From Bolinopsis microptera (Eukaryota; Ctenophora; Tentaculata; Lobata; Bolinopsidae), in assembly GCF_026151205.1 (NCBI RefSeq), contig NC_087082.1:8005908-8069907 (forward strand): a stretch of 64,000 nucleotides of DNA, in the 5' to 3' direction. The notes under the pieces were generated by a model. The model saw only the letters and a list, made by a program, of their open reading frames with translations. It was not told where the DNA came from and searched no databases. Each line of letters begins with the position of its first letter. Position 1 is the stretch's first letter. The position numbers and the translations under genes were made by a program. Positions 54,750 to 64,000 of the stretch are shown here, in pieces.

Positions 54750-57700
54750 AAAAAAAATTTTAAAGATATGGCCCTTTAAACTGTTTTTTTAAATTTAAAA
54801 AGGAAAAAAGTTAAAAAAGTATAAAAAAAAATTTATACAAAAATTAAAAACAAGTGGGTGCAATTGGGGCAGACAAATCGTAAAACCTGAGCAATAGATA
54901 TGCTAAACCCTTGTAGCCCCTTTTTCCTCAGGGATCAGGTTGAAGGGGAAAATTTTGGGAAAAAGGGGCGGTCCCCCCTGCCTTCTTTAGCTTTCAAAGT
55001 ACAAACCCCCGCTACAGCACACTCCTCTTTAGTCTTTATATCCAAAGCTAGGCGTCCTGCTGTTTCACATACCTGGCCCGTATCTTTCCCTTTGGGCTTT
55101 TGGGGTATCAACACCGGGAAGTTTCCTTTTAAAAAACTTGGGCCCCAAGCTCAGGGGCCATTCCTCCCTTTTTTGGTAAAAAAAAGGGAGGACAAAAATG
55201 ACCCCTTTTTTCCCAAATTTTTGTACCACTGTTTTATGCAACTGGTTTTTTTTCTCAAATTTTGTGCAAGAGGTAGAGCTGTGGGGATGGTCCCCTTTCC
55301 TTTATTGTAGGCGATTTTAAAGGGTTGAAAAAACCCAAGGGCAAAAAAAGTCCCTTTTCCAAAAAAAGCTCCCTATCCCCCTTTCGTATATCGGGGCCTA
55401 GCCTTAATCCCCAAAGTTTTCCCCTTTTTTTGGAAGTTGGGTTTTTTCTAAAGGTGTTTTAAACAGGGGCTAAAAACCTACCACATCCTTTTTTCCCAGC
55501 CTAAGGGTTTTCCAACAGAGTCTCCACGTTTTTTATGACGGTAATTTTTTACAGTTTGGGGTATGTTTTTGGGCATTCTTGGCTCCATAAACAAAGATTT
55601 TTGGGGGGTTAGGGAAGCCCAAAATACCAGAGATAAAAAAGCAACTCGAAGTCTTGCTCGAATATAAAAACATACCCTAGCGTTGAATGGGGAGAATGTT
55701 GCCCGCCCCCACCCCTTTTTTTTAAACCCGTTGCAGTGACCCCTAGTATTCTATCCCCACCCCATTTCTCAACAAAACTCCTTCTTCAAGTGTAATTCTT
55801 TAACTAAATTGAGGGTTTTTTCACCCCTGCCCTTTATCAAAAATTTTTTCCCCAATTTTATCAGGAAAAAATTTTTGGCATAATGAGGTTTAACCACTCC
55901 TCTTTAAAATTTGGGGACGTCGGGTTTTCCCTTTTTCCGCGAACTCTACTGGGAAAAAAAAACCAACCCCCCCCCCAAACATAGCCAGCAAATTTCCCCC
56001 CGGGGGTTAAAACCTACCCAAAAATTTCCGGAAAGAATTTTCCCCCTTTTTAAAACCCCCTCCCAATTTGGTTTAAAAAAAGGTTTTTAAAAGGTTTTTG
56101 GGTTTTGGGGCCCCATCACCCAAAGGCCCCGTTTATAGGGCCTTTGGTTTTAACCATAAGGGCTCCAAGTTTATTTAAAGCAATTTTAAAAACTTTTTTC
56201 CATCCCAAACCCCTTTTTCTACTTTTTTTTTTGCCTACGTCTCTCTGCCCCCCTCTCCCCCCAACCCTGTTCCCCGAAAGAGTCCCCCCGCCCTGTTATC
56301 TTTTATAAACCGTTTTCTCCCCAAAAAAAACATGGGTCTGGGGAGTAGGATTTTTCTTTTTTGGCCCTTTTTGGATAAAAGAAACCCAAATTTTTTGAGA
56401 AACAAATTTGAATTTTGTCTTTTAAATTTCAGATTTAAAAATATCAAATATAACCCCTAAAAAGCGGGGTCGGTTTTTTCCTCAACCCTGGATTGGTAGT
56501 AATTTCCCCTTTTCAGAAGCTGAAGGGCCCAGCTAAAAAACCCCCCGGAACCATCGGAAAGTTTAAGGGGCTTTGAAGGGCCCAAAATTTGGGTTTTTTG
56601 AACCCCTTTTTTTTCCGATTTGCGTGGCCCCGAAGGCCCGCCCCCGTGCTTTAAAGGCACGTGGTTTTTTTGTTTAAAAAAACTTTTTAAATTTAAGGGG
56701 ACAATTCATTTGGTGGGTTTCAGTTTTTTAAAAAAAATTTTCATCAATTTTTTTTTTCGGTTTTTTACACTTTTTTACAATTCAATCCCTTCCCCTGCAT
56801 AGTCAACATTGTTGAGGCAACCGTTCCCCAGTTCAATAAATTTGGGGAAACCCAAAAAAAATAAATTGATTTGAAATTTTTCAATTCATGTTAACAAATA
56901 TGGGAAAATATAAGAAAAGGGCTTCCCCCTTTTTTTTTGGGGGGTAGCCCAAATTTTGGACCGTTCAAAATGAGTAAATCCCACAAGCCCGATTTTTTTC
57001 CGAGAACCCGCGTGCAGAGTCATCCACCATCACGTTGCATCAATTTTTAAAATAGTAGCCTTGTTACAGGCCCTTGTTAACGGGGGATTTAAACCACGAT
57101 TCTTTTTACATTACCCATTTTCAAAATTTGGTGTTGGGGAAAAATTTTGTTTTGGCTCCTAAGATGTACCCCAAAAAACTTCCTGTTACCCGGGCCAAAA
57201 TATCTTTTGGGAAATTTTTTTAATTTTTTTAAAGATCTTTTAAAATCTTTCCCATTTAATGTCCCTTTTTCCTTCTCAAGTGTAAATCCCTAAACAATTT
57301 ACAATACGAGAAAACCTTTGATAGTTTAATCAAATTTAAAGAAAAAGATAACCCAATAAAGTGTAAAGGGGGTTTGAAAGGGAACGATAACACTAAAAAA
57401 ATTTCTAAAGTAATTTTTGTGAAAATTGGCATAAATTTTTTTTTAGCGCTCCCATTTTAAATTAAAGGTGTAAAAATTTTTGAAAAAATGGGGCGGCGAA
57501 CTAAAATTTGGTTTCCCTTAAAAATTAAATTTTTTTGCCAGAATTATTTTTTTGCATTTAAATTTTTTCCGGTTTAATTTAAGAAAATTTGGGGGGCCAG
57601 AAATGAAAATTTTTAAAAAAATTGTTATAGGGTTTTAATATATAAATAAAATTTTAAAATTTTTTAATTTAAAATTATTATAATTTAAATTTTAAAAACC

Positions 57701-60700
57701 CAAAAAAAATAAATTTATTTAAAAACCCATCAAAATCAAAATCCCCCCGAGTTGGGAAAACCCTTTACAGTCAAAGTTTTTTTGGTTTTTCAAATATCAC
57801 TTGTTTTAAAAAAGCACTTAAGGTTAATATAAAGGGCTTAAGGCCAGGAAAAACTTACTTGGAGCTGGGCCGTGGGCCCAAGGCCCCGTAGCCCCGGGTG
57901 TGTTATTGTGTGCGCCCCCGCCGTCCCAAAAATGCTTCCAAAGTGACTAGTTGTGGGAAGATGCACTACTGTACCTCGCCGAGCTGCGAAAAATTTAAAA
58001 ATCTAAATTTAAACAGTTTCAGCTGTTTAAATTTCTTTTTTCCCAAAACCCTTTTTTTTTCTTTCGCGAAAAGTTGCGTTACACATGCAACATGGTTATG
58101 TGAAGCCCTACAAATAAAATTTTGCTAGTGTTTCGCTGTTCAATGCTGTTTGTCCCACGTTTTTATTATAGACAAAAATTTTAAAACCCAAAAAAAAAAA
58201 ATTTTTAAAAAGTTTTCAATGGGGGAAACCTTTAAAAATTTCGGGAAAACCATGTTTATTCACGTTTTCAATTTATTCCCCCATTTTCGCCCATCTGCAT
58301 ACGGTTTCGAGAAAGAATTTTTTGATGCGGGGCCCGATCCAGTAGTGCAATTTCGCTACAATAAATGATGGGCTTTTTTCTTTTTCAACGGGGTTTTTAA
58401 AATTTGGCCTAAAATTTTCCTTTTCCGGGGGGCAAAAATTTTTTTTTCGGGGCCCAGCAAGCTTTAGGGGGGGTTGGGGTTTAATACACAAACTGTCTGC
58501 TTAATGAGGGTGGTAAAATTTCATCGCAGTCGGGAGGCCAGTGGCCCCTTTTTGCCCCGATTTAGTCACAGTGAAAGATAATTTATTTCGCGGGCGCAGC
58601 CCAAAAAACTCGCGCTATGGGGCCAGGCCACTGCCAGTGCCATTAAAAAATTTTCCGGGGTTAGGGACCTTTTTATTAAAATCCTTAAGTGGATTTTAAC
58701 ATGTTTATACTAGTAAAAACCCAAAAAAAATTTTACTGTAAAAGAGTTTAACTCGGCGCGCAAATTTTTATTTTGATAGGTTTTTTAATTTTTATTATTT
58801 TTAAAAAGTTTTTAAATTTTTAAAAATTTAAATTTTTTAAAATTTTAACTTTTAATTATTTTTAATTATTTTTCCTTTAAAAATATTTTGAAATTCTTTT
58901 TTGTAAAGGGGCAAAATTTTTTAATAACGCAAATTTTTAAAAGCATCAAAAATAATTCGGGCAAAAAAATTAAATTCCTTTAAAGGGAAACCCAAAATTT
59001 TTGGGGGCGCCCCCATAAATTTTTGAAAATTTAAAACCCTAGTATGAAAATGAGCGCTAAAAGCCAAAAACTGCCATTTTTCACAAGAATATTTAGTAAT
59101 TTTTTTTGTGTTATCGTTGGGATTTCAAACCCCTTTAACACTTTATTAGGTTTTTCTTTTCGAAAGATTAATTTGATTCTAACTATGTTTTTGTTTTGTA
59201 TTTTTTAAAGGAGTTTCAAAATTTATGAAGGAAAAAAAGGGCCCGTTAAAATGGAAAGATTTTTTAAAGAGTTTAAAAAATTCCCAAAAATTGAGCCAAT
59301 TGGGAAAAGTGGGTGGTAACGGAAGTCCTTTTTTTACATCTTTTGGAGCCCAATACGAGAAGTTACCCACACCAAACTTTTTATTTAAACGGTAATGTAA
59401 AACAGAATCGTGGATTATACCCAATAACTTCTGGCCGTAACAGCCGGCCAATAGCTTTAAAAATTTGGGGCAACCGGGGTGTGTGGAGAAATTTCAGCAG
59501 AAGGGTTTCCTTAAAAACCCCCGGGGTTTTAGGGTTTTTCCCCAGTTTTAACGGGCCAAAAATTAAAGGGTACATCCCCAAAAAAGTGAAAAAAAATTCT
59601 TAAACCAAAGGGCCCCAAAAAAAAAATCGCTACACCCACAGCCAAGTTTTTATTTGGAATACTGGTATAGAGTTTTCCCGCCTTTTTTGGACATCTTTGG
59701 GGAAAATTTAAAAGGGGGTAGGGGGGATTCTAGAGAGACGAAAGCAAAAAAAATAAAAATAGGAAAAAAAGGGTAAAAGGAGTAAAGAGTTTTTCAGAAA
59801 AATTTCCCCTTCATTAACTTCAGGGGCCCCAACAAGTTTTTAACCCAAAAACCCTCTGTCCTTTGGTGGGGCCTTTGTGATGCGCACCACCAAAACACTT
59901 TAATACCTCTTTTCCCCTTGGGAAGTGTAAAAAGAGAAAAGTTCTTTTCCGGGAATTATTGGTAGGAATGTGACTGACCTGCGCAGGAGAATGCTCGCTA
60001 CCGAAAAAGAGGGGGGGTTGGTATTGTTTTTTCCCGTTTGAATCGCGGAAAAGGGAAACCAGGGGCGTCACTCAATTAAAAACAGAGGAGGGGTTGACCC
60101 CCTATGACCGGAAAAATTTCCCCGATGAAGTTGGAAAAAATTAAGATTTAAAAGGGAGAGTGAAAAACCCCCAAATTTGTTTTAAAAAATTAAATTGAAG
60201 AAAGGGGCTTGGGTTTAGAAAATGTTAAAGGGGGATGAAATTTCTAGGGAGTCACAGCAACTGGTACAAGAACATGGGTCCAAAGGGGTTGGTAACATGT
60301 CTTTCCCCAAATTTAACAGCCAAAGGGTTTTGCTTAAAATTTTCGAGCAAGAATTCAGAGATGCGTTTATCTCTGGGGAAGGTTTTGGGGACATCCCTAA
60401 ACCCCCAAGGGAAACTTTGATTATGGAGCCCAAAAATGTCACCCATCTTTTCCCCCAACTGTAAGAAAAACCGTCATAACAAAAAAGAGGGGACTCTGTT
60501 GGAAAAACCAAAAGGGTGGGGACCAAGGATGTGAGTGAGGAAATTTTGCCCCTTTTAACACCTATTTGAATCACAACTTCCAACAAAAGGGCAAAAATGC
60601 TGAAAATTTAAGGGTAGGTCGAAAATCGAAAAAGGGTATGGAGCCCATTGGAGGGGCCCTTTTTTTGACAAGGTATTTTTAAAAACCTAATCGCCCACAT

Positions 60701-61215
60701 ATCAAAGGGAAAGACCATGCCACAGCTCTACACTCTGCACGAGAATGAGAAAAAGAACCAGTATGCATGAACAGTGTGCTACAATAATTGAAGAAAGGGT
60801 CATTTTTGTCCTCCCTGTATTTACCACTACAGGAGGAATGGCAACCTTGAGCTTGAGGCCAAGTGTTTTATAAGGAAACTTGCTGTGTTGATAGCCACAA
60901 GACCAAGGAAAGACTACAGCCAGGTGATGTGTAACAGCAGGACACGCCTGAGCATGATATAAAGACTAAAGAGGAGTGTGCTAGTAGCAGTTAGAGGGGT
61001 GTACATGGAAAGCTAAAGAAGGCTTGGACCGCCCCTATATCCAATGTCTCCTTCAACCTGATACCTGAGGAGAAGAGCTACGAAGGATGAGACGATATCT
61101 ATTGCTCAGGATTAACGATTGTGCTCTGCCAATTGCATCACTTGATTTAATTTATTGTATATATATTATATATACTGTTTAACATTGGAAAACAAGGAAA
61201 CAAGCATGTCAGCAG
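54750..61215. other. 6.5-kb inverted duplication in low-quality sequence (probable assembly artefact)
   Basis: The left arm (54750 to about 58100) is a degraded reverse complement of the right arm (about 58200 to 61215). Pairs seen: CCTGAGCAATAGATAT at 54887 with 61101-61116 inverted; TACAAACCCCCGCTACAGCACACTC-type at 55000 with 60985; GAGTCTCCACG..TATGACGG at 55518 with 60470-60500; AGCACTTAAGG at 57810 with 58687. From about 54750 to 60700 runs of 3-8 identical bases dominate and frames are shattered; quality returns at about 60700. ORFs here, such as 54900-55310, 60222-60464 and 59313-59603, should not be annotated as genes. Confidence 0.85.
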
Positions 61216-63570
61216 TTTATAGTCAACAAGACCCAAAATCTAAATGTAGCTCAAGCAAACAAATTCTGGAAAGACTTCAACAGACTTTTTAAGCCTCCAA
61301 CTGACCAACAAGTGGAAGCTCTGGTTAATGAGGATGGGGACAGTCATGACAGAGAATAAAGAAATAGAAAAAGAGTTGTTTGAGACATTCTTCATGGGTA
61401 AGCACATTGTAGAAAACATAGATAAATTTGATCAGAACTTCTATAATGAAACCAACAAACTATACTCAGAAATCAAAGAGGATGGATTTCAGCCATTTGC
61501 TGATTCCATGGATAACTTTCAACACAGCTCAAAGCTTTACTGCCCAGTTCACACGGGAAATCCTTGGTATAATTAAGGGAAATAAATCCACAGCAGGAAG
61601 TTTCGACAACTGCCAAGTTCATCCATCTATGCTCAAACACCTTGGTCCAAACGCATTGCATGCCCTGAGTATACTTTTTTAGCCTCTGCCTGAGAAATGG
61701 AAAATGGGTTTGGAATGCATCTAACATAATATTTCTGAAAAAAGAAGGAAAGAGCAGTTATGCAAAGCCTGGTTCTTACAGACCAATCTCAATCTCTTCA
61801 TACTTAGGCAAACTCTTTGAAACGGATTCTTGCATGCCGGCTGGAAACATATCTTTTCACTATCGGACTCATTGATAGCAACCAAGAAGGCTTCTCAAAA
61901 GGTAGAAACACTATAAGGTATCTGCAACAGGCTAACAGCTGGAATTAAAGGAGACATGATGAAAAAACTGACCGTTCTCTGCCTATTCATTGACTTCGAA
62001 AAAGCATTTGACTCGGTGTGGAAACAAGGCCTGATAGTGAAACTATGGGAAGGTTGGTGTGCATGGATGCTACCTAAGAACAATTGATAGTTTTCCTCTT
62101 TGGGAGGACGGTAGCCTCCTCCTAAATGGTTTCATTGGTCCTGTTAGGATGTGCCTCGATTATGGGCTGCCACAAGGCTCTGTTCTGTCACCAATCCTTT
62201 TCAAATTTTATGTGTTCGACATGGAGACCCTGTGCAACTGTATGAGCAGATTCAGGCCTTCAAATTTGCAGATGATGGAACCATCAAAGTGACTGGAAAA
62301 GATCTTGAAGAATGTCTCTTTTACCTAGAGCTGGCGATGGGATTCATAGGGGAATGGACTTCTCAATGGAGGATGGTCATAAACTGTAATGTGAATAAAA
62401 CAGAAGTTATATGTTTCCAATGCCAAGATGCTTCAGCTGTTCCCAAATCCTTTGATCTATGTGGAAACACCATCTATCTCACAGACAGCAGCAAAGTACT
62501 TGGTATAACACTTGACAGTAAGTTGAACTTCAAGCAGCACAGCCAGGATGTATACAACAAGCTAATCTACCGCTGGGTTTGTCTGAGCAGGTATACAAAC
62601 CGTAATTGGGGGATGAACCAAAAGGTCCTAGTGAGGTTGGCCAAAACTGTGATGTTTTCCTCCCTCTTCTATGGCTCGTTTATCTGGCAAACTAATGCCA
62701 ACATGCTGGAACTGAACAAACTTTGGTACAAGGTTGCAAAATCTGCTGTGGGAGCAGTCTTCAATGTTCAAAATGCCATACTAGAGGTCATCTTGGGAAT
62801 ACCCCCACTCCGGGTTACAAACAGAATAATATCGGTAAAGCACTACCTGAAGGTATTCAGTAGTATACATATCGATGTACACCATGACTTCATATGGCAG
62901 AGAGATAGAATCCGGAAACACAAAAATTCTGGGCCAGATGCGGGATGTGTTGAAATTTCTAAAGTGGAAGGTTGAAGTACATGCTGACTCTGTTCTGCCA
63001 GGTTATGCAATAATAATTGGACTGAATGATGCCTCGAAATTGTTCGAGCTCTCTAGGAAAGCCTGCCATTACACCAAGGTCTCCATCAAACAATTCACTG
63101 AATTCGTATGGCAGGAATCTATTAAGAACCAGTTACAAATGGAGGGCTGGTCTCAAATTCCCGTGGTGTCTACCACCCCCCTGAAGTTCCCTTATCATAC
63201 TAGCAGAGAAACTGAGGTTCTAGTCATGAGCTTGTTTTACAAAAACAATCTTCTAAACTCATTTCTTTTTGTCCTTGACAGACTGAAATGGCCATCTCCC
63301 TATTGCTCCTGTGGTCATGAAGAACAAACTGCAATTCATATACTGACTAGTTGTGGTCATGTTGACGAAGACCTTAGGGACCAAGCCTCATATCTTCTCA
63401 GTATTGGTAACGAGGTCTCCAATCTGGAAGATCTGGGTACTCCACACTTGGCGATCCTAAACTGCTCCAGAGATCCAAAGTTCATCCAAATCTGCAGTGA
63501 ATGTGTGAATAATGATGACCTCAAGCTAAGAAGGAAGATCTGTATTTCTACAGGGCCCACCCACGCCTAG
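61216..63570 (+). pseudogene. LINE with reverse transcriptase and C-terminal Cys/His motif, frameshifted
   Basis: A non-LTR RT split over at least four frames. NKFWKDFNRLFK and EALVNEDG (61260-61330) lead in. TREILGIIKGNKSTAGSFDN and PSMLKHLGPNALHAL (61550-61670) are the RT N-terminal blocks. FIDFEKAFDSVWKQGL near 61985 is palm A, YGLPQGSVLSPILF near 62160 is the PQG block, and FKFADDGTIKV near 62260 is the FADD active site. FYGSFIWQ and later ILGIPPLRVTNRI follow. The last frame (62875-63570) ends with CSCGHEEQTAIHILTSCGH, the C..C...H...C pattern common at LINE C termini. Palm and C-terminal parts could be aligned only by changing frame near 62150 and 62950. Endonuclease not seen because of the corrupted block upstream. 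Confidence 0.85.
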
Positions 63571-64000
63571 CTGGGGAGTCTAGTCCCTACACTAGACGGC
63601 CAATGCTCTATCCATTGGTATGTACGCGGCCTTACCCAGGCCTGTAATAAATGGGGAGTCCCTCTTAGGACGACCAGTGCTAGACACTGTTTACTACTGA
63701 CTGAATGGAAATCTACTTTACTCTTCGGATTGGTAGAACCTGTCTGGTTACATGAACATTGGAGCTAGTTTTATATTAACTCACATGATATTATTGTCGA
63801 CTTAGACTGCTTGGATGTATCACATCTCAACCATTGTTGGGTGTGTTACTTTGTTTTGGGCTTCACTTTTAAGCTTTATTGATTTTATCTATAAAATTGC
63901 ATCTCCATTGATATTTATGTAACTCGAAAAACTTTTTCTACCAAAAACGTTTTTGATCGGGAATCGTCTTTAAATTATTTTGGGGAATATTTTGACTTGA
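63571..64000 (+). other. probable 3' UTR of the LINE, running off the window
   Basis: No ORF. CCCTACACTAGACGGCCAAT and GGCCTTACCCAGGCCTGTAA are present, but no tail is reached before the window ends. Confidence 0.4.

Noticed and set aside
54900-60586. ORFs such as 54900-55310, 60222-60464 and 60215-60586
   Set aside because: They lie in corrupted, inverted-duplicated sequence where homopolymer errors create or break frames; matching arms do not agree on a protein.

Overview
The window is repeat-rich, AT-rich metazoan genomic DNA. The evidence is an intron-containing DEG/ENaC sodium channel gene, a SINE whose head looks like a glycine tRNA, several LINE clades, a Penelope-like element, hAT and Tc1/mariner-type MITEs, and many minisatellites. 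I see no sign of bacterial gene organisation. I cannot place the animal group from sequence alone; a non-bilaterian or another invertebrate would fit.

Layout. 1-2 kb: a decayed LINE reverse transcriptase (RT). 4.0-7.5 kb, minus strand: the one recognisable host gene, a DEG/ENaC channel; three exons join in phase and a first exon is tentative. 8.2-11 kb: dispersed repeats and a SINE. 11.4-15.7 kb: a 33-bp minisatellite split by a 5'-truncated Penelope-like element, which seems itself to be split by a truncated LINE. 16-20.4 kb: a hAT MITE, a 20-bp minisatellite, and a decayed APE-endonuclease/RT LINE that carries a second hAT MITE. 21-27.2 kb: Tc1/mariner-type MITEs with nested insertions, a third clean hAT MITE, and a MITE with both inverted and direct repeats.

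27,226-38,048 is a 10.8-kb LTR retroelement with two 990-bp LTRs that I read as identical and a 4-bp target duplication. It encodes Gag and two membrane proteins. One has the layout of a class I fusion envelope: signal peptide, basic cleavage site, hydrophobic segment, two heptad regions, a membrane anchor and a long tail. No protease, RT, RNase H or integrase can be found. It therefore looks like a recently moved, pol-less element with gag and envelope-like genes that would need polymerase in trans. Strong 3' splice sites lie just before both downstream ORFs.

38-54.7 kb: a large foldback element, LINE 3' fragments on both strands, inverted pairs of dispersed repeats, minisatellites, a perfect-arm hairpin, and an array of palindromic CGGCCATGGCCG units around a long CT tract. 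I see no host gene there.

54,750-61,215 is a near-complete inverted duplication about a centre near 58.15 kb. Most of it is written in homopolymer-inflated, low-quality bases. The left arm is a corrupted reverse complement of the right arm, and its outer edge coincides with the change in base quality. I read this as a foldback-read assembly artefact with a probable misjoin near 54.75 kb, so ORFs there should not be trusted. 61.2-64 kb: a further frameshifted LINE with RT and a C-terminal Cys/His motif.
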